Of a stretch of DNA of 64,000 nucleotides, positions 45,701 to 56,419 are shown one piece after another. Source of the DNA: Taxillus chinensis (Eukaryota; Streptophyta; Magnoliopsida; Santalales; Loranthaceae); the NCBI GenBank assembly GCA_023512835.1, contig CM042092.1:11732498-11796497 (forward strand). Direction: 5' to 3'. A program made the translations under genes and the position numbers. Position 1 is the first letter of the stretch. Each line of letters opens with the position of its first letter. The notes under the pieces are model-generated. The model ran no database searches, was not told the origin of the DNA, and saw nothing but the letters and a program-made list of their open reading frames with translations.

Positions 45701-47203
45701 CTAACAATAGGTTGCCTTCTAAAGGAATGTCAATTTTCCAGCAAAATGTTGTGTGGCATCATTTTTGTAAACTATAATCTCAATAGGCTGTCTTTTAATC
45801 TCAAGGCTCGATTCTTCCCTCCAGAAAATACTACACGACCTATCTGATGTTGGGGTGAAGGTCTCAATCACGACAGAGGTAACCATCTAGCTATGGGTTG
45901 GGTGTGCCCCTTGAACACAAAGTTTGGCTCCCTATACTTTTAAGCATTCCAGAGTAAGGAAGGCTGTCCTAAGATGTGAAATAGTTATGGGTGCATACAC
46001 ATTCACATAGAATTGACCACAGCCTGTATTGACAAATATTATATAAAGAAGATAGTTCAAAACAAACAGAACAAAACAAAATGGAAGCCAATATGAAAAC
46101 ATACTTCTGTTCATATTTGCTCCTCACATTTGAACCACCACCTTGATCAGAAATTGATTGAGCATCCAAAGATTCAAAAGGAACACTTGGGACAAAGTCA
46201 GCTACAGCAAGTCTTATGCATCTTGCATGCCCATTTACAGCAGCAAAGTGGACAGCAGTTCTTCCACTAAGATAGTCTGCTTTCGTAACCTAAGGGCAAC
46301 AGCTTAAATTAATAAGAATTTTAAAACATGCCCCAAAAGCACAAGAGTAGTATGAACAAAGTCCAACAGCTTGCCCAGTATTTTAAGCTGAGTTACGTTT
46401 GCATTGGAATTAAGAAGTGGAAGAATATAGAAATTCATTCAGTAGCTTTAAAGGATTAAACTAGAATTTTTTTCAAGAAGCAATAAATAAAAGCATAATA
46501 AATGAACTCACATTGCATCTGAAGAGCAGAAGAGTCTGCACAACTTCCCAATGTCCATATCGACACGCTTGCATCAAAGCTGTCTATATAAACAATTCCA
46601 AAAACATTCAATATCAGATGAAGAGGGGTCTATAAACCATCACTCTTCACTTCAAAATTAGCTCAATCCCTTTTTCTTTTCTTTTCTTTCTTCTCTTATC
46701 AATGAAAGTTTTATTACACAAGCAGACGCCCAGCTGATTAAATCTCACAAAACAACAAGATTGAAGAACAGCCCATGAAAGGCCCATCCAGCATAATAAT
46801 CAAACCCCATATGAGAAAAACATCGGGAAAAAAACACAGCCTAACCTGCCCACAGTAATTTCTAGAGTTGATGTCGGCTCCATTTTCGAGCAACAATTCC
46901 ACAATCTAGTACCAAATCAAAGAGATAACATGTAAATAAATAAATAATAATACAGATAAGTGAATTACATAGTCGTTGCAATGCTAATGAGACAGGGAAT
47001 TGGAGAAAAAGGGCGAGACAAGGCACCTCATTGTGGCCTTTGGCAGCAGCGAAGTGGAGAGGCGAGTTGAGGCCTCCAAAGGTGGAGTACTTGGCGAGGC
47101 ATGGGTTGCATTCCAGCAGCATCTTCGCCTCCACCAAATCGCCGTCTCTCGCGGCCGACACCAGCCTCTCACCCGACGCCGAGCACCCAAATGAATTCCC
47201 CAT
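42704..47203 (-). CDS. XBAT33: Ankyrin-repeat RING E3 ubiquitin ligase, XBAT33-like
   Basis: Ten coding exons on the minus strand: 47203-47027, 46905-46846, 46583-46512, 46289-46105, 45544-45387, 45095-45037, 44953-44907, 44795-44652, 43816-43725, 43242-42704. Phases close and give 510 residues, the family's usual size. Ankyrin repeats run from about residue 12 to 265: [83 protein letters not shown]. The C3HC4 RING (CAVC at 318-321, CGHELCVRC at 333-341, CPLC later) follows. The C-terminus [18 protein letters not shown] matches the XBAT33 end as I recall it. XBAT ligases ubiquitinate targets such as ACC synthases (XBAT32); the target here is unknown. The intron after residue 237 appears to use a GC donor. 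The start MGNSFGC is the conserved one and offers Gly2 and Cys7 for acylation. Confidence 0.93.
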
Positions 47204-49514
47204 CGGTTCGATCTCAAATTCGGGAACTGGGTCGATCGAAGCAACGACAAGATCGGTTCTTTGGAGGGGCTTGGTGTAATCGAGTACGAGGATTTGATTG
47301 GTTTCGAGCTGTATCGCTTCGTAGCACAGCAGCGGGTGAGTGAGAGAGGCGAGCGCGAGGAATGTGGGGGATTGATTTTGGACGAAGCCAAAACAATGTC
47401 CCAAAATTAATATACCTTAATTGCATATGATTAATCATTCGAATTTTTTTCAAACATTGGTTTGACTACGAAGGGTAGAGCTGATTATAATAATAATAAT
47501 TGAATTAAAAATGAAGACTACACAGTGTTTTGGGACACGTGGCACTGGATCAGAGCCTAACTTACCTAACGAAATTAATAAATTTCATTTATGAAAACTG
47601 CAATCACCTCTTCTCTCCTTTCTGCAAACTTGCATAATCCATATTTGATGTAATGTCCAAACTCCAAATAATGATTTTGATATACAGATCAAAAGAATTT
47701 TCACCATACAATACGTTTATTAGAGCACTTGCGTTGATTTCTTAAAGCTATTTTTAAAATTTGATAAAATCTATAAGTTTTTAAAAGTATTTGACACACT
47801 TCTTTTCTTCCTACTTATAATTTCACATTGATATTTTCATTAAAATGATAATATAATATTATTATTTTAATGACATTCTTCTCTCCGTGTCTATTGTCCT
47901 TGTCCTTTCCAATCTACTCATTAGGGCACTAGCAGCAGCTATCCCATTAGTTTCCTTAAATTTACAGTTTTAAACTACTTTTTGCCTCCCTATACAAATA
48001 TACATCACAACAGATTCCCTAAATCAAACTTTATATTATTAAAATATTATTTTATATCACTTATTTTATTTAATAATATTTTTTTTATAATTTAATATGA
48101 AATAAAAGTTAATGTTATGAGAAACATGAAGGAGAGAGGTGAGAAAAATTTTAAAATATAATTTAATAATTATAGGGAATGAATAGTGCTTCCTAATATA
48201 TTGGAAAACACTGTACAAACCCTATAGAGAAAGTTAAATATAAGGTATCTGCTGTGGGAATGATTTTATGACTTTTTAACTTTTTTTCCCTAAATTTAGG
48301 AAACAGACTTATATGGGAAATCTGTTACTAATGCTCTTACATACTAACTAATATAACACATTTATGGTGCTTGAAACCTTGGACAAGGAACAAGTAACTT
48401 ATAGATTTTGATTCGTCGCAAATGTCATTGCAAAAGTTGGACTCGTATGACTATCTTGTGGATCACCGCTCTCCTTGGGTTTAAGATTGGACGGCTCACT
48501 TCTTTCAAAAATAATGTCACATCACCTCTTAATGTCAATGGGCTTTCTTGGAGTACAAGTGACCTCTATTACTTCAGGATTGTTATCAAGGTGGGTGTCA
48601 AGTAAGGGTAAAAGGTCAATGATTTTGATAAAGGACCGGTAGTAAGAAGTGAGAAGGGCGCGAAGAAGGTCCTTGTTATCGGCATAGGATTTGACTAAAA
48701 TAGAATCCTTTTTAATGACTTCACCATCATCTATAGAACCTAATTCCAAAACCACAATCGGATTTGTCTCTTGTACCAATTTTGTTGAATCCCTTTTCTT
48801 ATTCTCTTGCTGTTAGTGTTATTTTCGGTTGTGTCCAAGATCAGTTTTTCTTTTACTACTGATACAATTGAATAGGGAAAAGTGAGGTTCTCTTTTTGAT
48901 GATAGACTTGGCCACCGAAGCACAGTGTGACTTTGGTTCAAATTGTAACAAAATGGGATTTGGGAAAAATTCACTAAAAACCAATGTTTTTCCCTTCATT
49001 TGCATGCTCTAGAATCCTAGTGCTCTTTAAGGCAATTAGAACAAATATAAACAACTGAAGAGCGCTTATGAGGAAGAACTAGTGGCTAAGATAAACTCAT
49101 CAAGTTGTAGTGCCATGGAAGACTTATTATGCAAGGTTTAGAATAGTTCCATTTTATTTTGATAATACTAAGCCGCTCTTCAAATTTAGCAAATATACAT
49201 AAAATAATATAAGTTAAAGTTATCCGTTTTAATGTTTAACAAGACATGGTATTTATTATATTTCAATAAATTTTTGTTTTTAAAATTGACTTAGCATGGA
49301 TATGGATCCAGGTTACACCCTATATTTAAAATAATAAATTTATGCAACAATAAGTGAAAATTGTCTTTCAAATTTATTAAATTTATTATTTACAAATAGA
49401 AAGTCAAATATAAAAATAAGTTTCAAAAGACTCTTCATTTGACTCTTTACATTTACAAAATACTATTGTGACTTTTCAAAAATAAAGAGTTACTATTCAT
49501 TATATATATAATAT
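47204..49514. other. XBAT33-like promoter and intergenic DNA
   Basis: The frame stays open upstream of the chosen start to 47404 but without an ATG, so it is leader, not coding. Beyond about 47450 the DNA is AT-rich, with a Tourist-like MITE at 47924-48336 and no gene. The 85-codon minus-strand frame at 48522-48779 has no recognised domain. Confidence 0.5.
47924..48336. mobile_element. Tourist-like MITE with TTA target duplication
   Basis: The left end GGGCACTAGCAGCAGCTATC, then CCAT, pairs with the reverse-complemented right end GAGCATTAGTAACAGATTTC, then CCAT. Further in, TTTCCTTAAATTTA pairs with TTTCCTAAATTTAG. TTA flanks both ends directly (47921-47923 and 48337-48339), as expected for PIF/Harbinger-type insertion. 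The 413-bp element has no coding capacity. Confidence 0.7.
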
Positions 49515-49803
49515 TGTAAGACCCGCAAAATTTTTAGCTATTTAAGTTCTTACTTAAAGAGTAATAATAATAAAATAATAATAATGTTATTGTTAACAAT
49601 AGTTAGAAAGGATATTTTAGATATTATCACGATAAAAATAAGCACCCAATATAGTCATTCAAATAACATGTGACTAATAAGTAGTCGTTAGAATAGTAAC
49701 TAGCCGTTATGAATAGTATCCGTTTGGACTTACATAAATAGATATGAGCATGAGATTTTATTTATAAGAGAGTATAGAAGTAAGAATAAGAATAATAAGA
49801 GTT

Positions 49804-50094
49804 ATGGCATCAAGTTCTCAAATACTGCCATCCGAGAATAGTGTACGCGATGAAGATCGGCGAGCAATACGACTTGAAGTTACAAAGCTATGCTTTGCTA
49901 TAGATGAGCTAAATGCTCGTGTCCAATGGCTGCAATATAATGCAACGAGACACAGGGAGAAGTTTGAGGTTATTCGTGCGACAACCACGACAATGTTAGC
50001 CAGAAGGGTTGTGCGGTCTCTACGCAAGCACAACACGTCTTACGCACCTACGCTAATACAATTCAAGAAATTTTACGAAGGCCATAGAATATGA
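49804..50094 (+). other. 96-codon frame inside the solo LTR
   Basis: A clean ATG-to-stop frame located 34 bases after a TTTATAAGAG TATA-like word (49761-49770). The product is helical and charged (for example LEVTKLCFAIDELNARVQWL near 20-39), with a basic second half (ARRVVRSLRKH). I recognise no family. It may be chance, or a remnant of sequence captured by the LTR. Confidence 0.3.
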
Positions 50095-51148
50095 TATTAA
50101 TGTTTATATTTAAGTTTATAATATTTTATGCTATAATGTTATCTTACTTTATTGTTTATTGATTATGCAATTATATTATTTTATCCGCGTAAATATTAAA
50201 TACGTTATAAAAATAATAATAAAATAATTTCTTATATGTTATAAAAATTTTAGATGCTATATATTATGTCATTTAGTTTCTTAAACCAAATTACTATGGG
50301 TAAGTAAGTATTACAAGCCTTAACTTTACCAAAAGTATAAAACATAGGTAAGGCCCAAAAATTTGAATGAGCCAGATTCTGGAGGTCCCATTCAAAAATC
50401 CATAACTTGAATTATACAGATCCAATTGACATGAAACCAAAACCCATTTGTTCATTTATGACTTATCTAAAACGTGTAAAAATTTCAGAATTTAATATGA
50501 AGCCAATCAATTCCAGAATTTAAAATACTACACATAGGTTCAGTATGAACGGGTAAACATTTTAGTATGACTTTAAAATTCAATAACTTTTGTTATACAT
50601 ATTTAAAAATTATAAAATTGATACCCATTTGTAGATATTTGAGTTAGTAATGCAATACAATTGGCCATTTGTCAAAAACTACAAAATTAAAAATGTTATA
50701 ATTGAATTAGTAGGGAGTACACCAATGTGGACTTTTGCTGCCAAAGGAACCTTCTAGGTTGAAAAGTCTTAAAACAATTTTAAAATGGTAGGAGAAGATA
50801 CCCACGTTTTAATAGAGGATAATAGGAGGAAAATAAAGTATTATATATATTTTACATAATTTAATTTGATGCCAAAGTCAAATTCATACACTACTTTCAC
50901 ACTACACACCTACCACCATCCTTGCCTATATAAGGAGTGTCTTGCCTCTCCTCTTAAGCACAAATCCCTCAAGCCACACCACGAAATTTCCCTCTAAAAA
51001 CACTCCCTTAAGCCCTCTTAACACCCCAAATACTCTACTCAAATCCTCTTTTGCTTTTGGTACTTACCAAGCGTCGAAGTTCTACGAAAGGTAATACTTA
51101 AGATTTTGAAATTTTGAAGTTACTTCCTTATTTATTATGTAGATCCTT

Positions 51149-51280
51149 ATGGTTGGTTTTACCACCTCATATATACTATATTCATGGTTGGTTTTACCAC
51201 CTTACATATGTTATTTATATGATTGGTTGTACCACCTCGTATATACATACATGGTTGGCCTTGCCACCTTATATACATAC
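51149..51280 (+). repeat. Four degenerate tandem copies of a 32-35 bp unit in the LTR
   Basis: The phrase ATGGTTGGTTTTACCACCT recurs with substitutions at about 51149, 51184, 51219 and 51251, each followed by a TATATA-like spacer. It lies about 220 bases downstream of the LTR TATA box, hence in the transcribed part. Confidence 0.75.
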
Positions 51281-51424
51281 CTGTGTAATTATTTTAAATT
51301 ATAGTATTTTATCATAGCGTTGTCATTCTATAATTCAAGTGAAAAGATGAGAATATTAACTTATGTTTTTATTTTTATTTTTAAGGTTCTAGATAGCGGA
51401 AGATCGTAAGGAACGACTTCCAAA

Positions 51425-51739
51425 ATGAATTCTCCCAGCAATCGCCCTTCTTTTTCTGCAACCCCAATTGTTAATGCTTCAACCTCACAACTATCCCCAT
51501 CCTTATCTCCTCCTGATCTTCCCTTTAGACCCGTGTCTAATATCCCCTCATGGTTAAGGTGGAAGACACGTAGGAAAAATAAGCTTATCGCACGTCTTTT
51601 CCGTTCACCCAATACAAGAAGTAAATCTTATTCAAAAACTCTCAAGGCATATAACCTAGTTAGTGCACAACTCAAGGCTTATGATGCATGGGATCGAAAT
51701 AGGATATGGAACAGCAATAGAAGTGGGAACCCAAATTAA
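51425..51739 (+). other. 104-codon frame inside the solo LTR
   Basis: An ATG-initiated frame with a Ser/Pro-rich N-terminal third and a basic middle (LRWKTRRKNKLIARLF). It follows the tandem repeats and a likely acceptor, so it would lie near the start of an LTR-driven transcript. No family was recognised and coding status is unproven. Confidence 0.25.
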
Positions 51740-51788
51740 TATTCAACCCCACAAGCACGGTATGCCTATTAAAAGATATAAGTTAAAG

Positions 51789-51790
51789 TA

Positions 51791-51826
<36 letters not shown>
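51789..51826. repeat. (TA)n microsatellite in the LTR
   Basis: About 18 TA units. It is probably expanded after insertion and is absent from the rest of the element. Confidence 0.85.
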
Positions 51827-51829
<3 letters not shown>

Positions 51830-52879
51830 TATGTGTGATATTGAACTTTTCAAGCATTAATGCTAACTTAGTGTTTTGATATTTTTAAGGTTTAGAACGC
51901 GGAGAACGACAAGCGATAGTAAGGGTTTCTTATCCTCTTTTTCTTTTTCATTATAGTCTATATTTCGTAAGGGTTTTTCTTTTCCTTTTCTCTCTTTTCT
52001 CTTCCTCTTTAACTTGTTTTATTTGGAATTATTATTGTAAGAGTTTTATGTTTCTTATTCTTCTATTTTCAATTTATTGTTGAAAACATTAGTTTCTTTT
52101 TAATCTCTCTCTTGGTAATCTATGCTATTGATTGGGGTAGATAACCATTTTGATATTCGTGGTTATCCTTGTTAACTTTGAATGTTTTATTGAAATTTTA
52201 TGTGATGCCTCGTGTTATGTATGTTAAAGTTGTTATAACCTCTTATGTTTGGACAAAGTAAGTTTATGATGGGTGGTTCCAGAAAGACCTCCAATGCATT
52301 GGGTAAAGAACATCACTGGAGAGTGTCAATCCAGCTGATAATATGTTATGTTATGATACGGTATCTGGGTGGTAAACCTAGGTCATGATGTTATGATACG
52401 ATGTCTAAACATAATCTTCCATGTTATGATTTCTTTGTGAAATGTTGATCATGTATGATGTGCAAATATTATATGGTATTTCCCATGTTCGATATCTTCA
52501 TGGTTTTCCTTACCCACTTATGTTTACCCTTACTGGGCTATTTGAGCTCACCCTCTTTTTTATGATTTCTTTTCCAACCCCATGTGATTAAGGGATGGAG
52601 AAACTAGGATAAAGAGTCGAGAAGTGCTTGGAAATAAAGTTGTGTGAAATTTTAAAGATTTATTAAGTTGTTTGCTCGTGTGCTTTGTTATGTAATAATG
52701 GGTTATGGATACTTAGTCTCTAAACCCCTAAACCTTAAAGATCTTGGATTGAAATTTGTAATAATGAATGGTTTGTTTGATTAAATAAGTAATAGTTTGA
52801 AATTGATATAAAATTTGTATATTTAATTTCCGCGAACGCACCCAGTTTGGAGGTTCAAATTTGGGGGCGTTACAAATAT

Positions 52880-53998
52880 TATATTATTTTTGTCTTCTAT
52901 CTCCTCTCTCTAGCATCTGGTTCTCCTTCAAATTTTCAACAAAAAATAATTGCGCGACAAGTTAAAACTCAATTCATACACAATCGCGAAAACCACAATA
53001 ATCGCTTCAATTAGCTAAAGTAACTAAAATATGAAGGTATATTGAATCAACAAAACATATATACCCTTAAAAAGTGAATCAAAAGTCAATAATATTTCCT
53101 ATTTCCTACTTACTTTCAAGTTAGAACCTAAAAATAAGAAAGTAGACAGGACATATTACCAAAAACATAATGGAATCTATTATTAGAATAAAGATGAGCC
53201 TTTTTATCTGAAGAATGAATTCCCACAACATCATAACAGAGGAAGAAGAGGCACTCCACGCTACAATCCGACGTTGTCTTTGTTGCAATGGATGGTTCTG
53301 ATGAGAAGAGGGATAAGTTTGAATTTGTGATTAGGGATTGAAAAATAAAGTTATTATTTTAATAAAAATAAAATTAATTTGAAGATTGTTGTCATAATGT
53401 AAGTTAAAAAATAACTATTTATATTTGAAGACTTATTTGAATGTGGAGATAATTCTAACATTATTGTTGGAGTTGCTCTTATGGTGGGGAAAATTAAAAA
53501 ATAAAAAGTTTCTCGGCCTAAATTTATGTTTTTCGAATTTATCAAATTTAGCCCATTTTAATGTTTGATGACACATACGTTGTTGCATGAAAATTTCAAA
53601 GTAGATTGAATTTTTTTTTCATTTTTCATTCAAAGTCCTTTGCATGAAAACCATACAAACTAGAAAGTAATCACCAAGAAATTTTATTTGTAAGTATATT
53701 GTGTAAATAATTTATATAGGAATATCTTTTCTTACTACTAATCAGTATGCTTTTTTATTCAAAAAATTTAATATCAATCTGACATTAAAAGTATTATTGT
53801 GCTATTTTACTGTATAATAGTGAATTACTCTTATTAAAATATTAAAGGAGCAGCAAAATGTGACTTTTTTTTTAAATTTAAAATCGCCTCATTGTCTTAT
53901 TATTTTCCAAGCCACGTTTAATTACCTCTTTTCCAAAGTATCTTTTTGAAAACAGCTTACAAGTTATATTATTACAATTGATATAAAAGTTAACTTAC

Positions 53999-54051
<53 letters not shown>

Positions 54052-55103
54052 CAATGACAGAGTTATTAAAATTTAAGCTAATATTATTAAATAATTTGTT
54101 TTTAAAATGATAATTTAAGAAAAATGCTAAAAGAAAAACAGGCATAATGAACACAACTGCAATTTGAGTAATGAGCACATGCAACTATAGTAAAGTACTA
54201 TCGAATATATTATAACGAGTGAACAGTTAAATAAAATTGTGATGACTATTGAACAATAATCAAATGATAATTATACTTATTGGCTGATTAAAAAAATTAA
54301 TAAATATAACTGTAATTATAACCGGTTCAAATTATAATTTTATTTAATTATAATAAAATACTATAATAGATATATAGTTAAATAAAATTACGATATGAAT
54401 TTATTTGAATCGTCAAAATTAGCAAGTTTCATCCTTTTTCCATTGCAAGAGTTTATATCGACGATATGCATATAATCTATATATAAATAAAATAATTGCA
54501 TTCACGACACAATCACAAATTTATATGTATTTAGATGTTTTTTAAATACAACTATTATAAAGTGTCGATAAAAATGAACAATATATTGAGCTGTTTATTT
54601 TATTAACCTTATCCCAATAAACAAGAACCCGCTAATGCTCTTAGACAGGCAACTCACAAAAATTTGAACAGGTGACTTAAAAGGTGGCAAACGGTGACTT
54701 GTTACCTGCCAAAAACCCACAAGAATTGAACACTACCATTGATACTGGGAGTTTCAATTACACCCAAACAAATGACATGAAGATTCCCTTCACCTTGTTT
54801 CCATCCACCATGTATGATCAAATAAACACAAAAAACACAGTTCTTACAGCGGGCAGACTCTAATGCCACTGGTCAAACAAGTCAATACCCGAACCATCAC
54901 CCGCCGGCTTACCAGGTTCATGGACGTCTCCACGAGCCCGCAATGACAGCAATCACTGGGAATGGTTCGTTCTTGACTCAATACCCCATTTGTGGCACTG
55001 AAAATTTCTTCCCAAGCTCCACTGCCAACACCCAACAACCCTCCACTATGCATGCGTACGTCGTCCCTCTAATATATGTATATATATATATATATATTGA
55101 CAA
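52880..55103. other. Intergenic region between the solo LTR and the HD-ZIP gene
   Basis: No gene is supported. The sequence around 53455-53480 (TTGTTGGAGTTGCTCTTA) reads, reversed, like the outer end of the GAGCAAC-type MITEs at 14.4 and 47.9 kb, so the LTR may have inserted beside or into such an element. An (AAT)n tract occupies 53999-54051. The right end (from about 54850) is probably the 3' UTR of the HD-ZIP gene, including (TA)n at about 55078-55098. Confidence 0.45.
53999..54051. repeat. (AAT)n microsatellite
   Basis: About 17 perfect trinucleotide units. Confidence 0.9.
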
Positions 55104-56368
55104 TTACGAGTCAGGAGCTAAGTGCATTTTGATCTTCTGAAGCGTGCATGAGATGAGACTGGCTACAGTCTGGACCGACTCTGGCGTGAGGTTGGAGGTT
55201 GGTAAGTTATTTAACAACATCTGGAGCCCAATTGTCATCAACGACCCACTACCATCGCCATTCCCACCGATGACGCCCTTTCCCAGCGAGTCACTGCTGC
55301 AGCCGTTGTTGAATCTTTCCGGGTCGGGACAGCAATCCGGAACGATCGCAAAACCTGAAGGCAGGAGAGCTACGTAGGCCGACTCTCGGCCGCTCATCAC
55401 CGCATAAATTGCAGCCAAGTCCACCGGAGCATACACGATGAGCGAGCCTGACATGTCGGTCCATGACTCTTGCAAAATCAGCATGTTGTTTTGATTTGGA
55501 TTCATGGTCTGTATTAAATCCCATCAAAACAAGAAGAAACCACGTACACATGTTAGAAACTTGCTATATATATATATATATATACATAGACTACTAGAGC
55601 TGTATATATATAGCATGCGTAACAAGATTTTTAAGACTATAATATATATATATCCTCACACTGGCACGAAGAAGTGAAACACAGTTGCCACGTTCTCGGC
55701 CCTTGGGAAAGTTGACCATCTCATGCATTGGACCCCCGTTGGACAGGATGTCCCACTCGCTCCTCAGTTGTTCGTCCCTCAAGAAATCAAACAGCCGTTG
55801 GTGCGACACGGGAATCCAAATGGACGTTGCAGCACTCAACATGACACCCGGTGGTTCACCTGGGGCGTCCACGGTTGTCCGGGTCATCAGCTTCATGTCT
55901 ATCCCCAGGTTCTTGGTGTCCACGGCCTCCCAATTCTGCGAAACTGAAGTACAGACCCCGGCACAGAAGTTGTCCGTCATTCGTTGGGCAAGGTACAACA
56001 TTTGCTCCCTGCCGTTGGGAGAGATACCTGGAAAAACATATAAACACACAAAAAACTACTTGAGATTACAAACAACAATTGGTGGTTTTAAGCAGGACAA
56101 ATAGTGTTGCACGCGCTCACCTTGAATGATGGGTGCAGGAGCCATGAGGGTAGCCAGGCAGTCGCATTGCCTTTGCAGTGTGGAGATCCACCTAGGCGCA
56201 CCGAAGGCCATTCCAGCCCTGACTAGGGGGCGAAAGAGACGGTGGATAGAACTTTCGTCATATTCGGAATGCTCCACCCATGTAATCTGTAATATAATTA
56301 CAACAACAGCATCTATTAATTGTCAAATTTGAAGTTGGATGGTCAACAGGAGCATTGCCTTGCCTTAT

Positions 56369-56419
<51 letters not shown>

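Larger units (their letters stand above)
49515..52874 (+). mobile_element. Solo LTR of a long-LTR retrotransposon (probably Ty3/gypsy chromovirus)
   Basis: The block begins TGTAAGACCCGC and ends GGGGGCGTTACA, so it has the TG...CA termini and short inverted ends (TGTAA/TTACA) of an LTR. The same 5 bases, AATAT, flank it on both sides (49510-49514 and 52875-52879), which is the integrase target duplication. No second copy of the start sequence, primer-binding site, polypurine tract or gag/pol frame occurs inside, so this is a 3,360-bp solo LTR left by recombination. A TATATAA box at 50927-50933 followed by a CT-rich stretch is the likely LTR promoter. Long LTRs with TGTAAxACCC starts and GGGCGTTACA ends are, from memory, typical of Tekay/Del chromoviruses; the lineage is inference. 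Two short frames are described separately. Confidence 0.82.

Noticed and set aside
47204..47404. N-terminal extension of the XBAT33-like protein
   Set aside because: The frame is open upstream but contains no ATG before 47203, and the conserved family start is MGNSFGC.
49515..52874. Complete LTR retrotransposon
   Set aside because: Only one copy of the terminal sequence is present, and there is no primer-binding site, polypurine tract or gag/pol frame inside.
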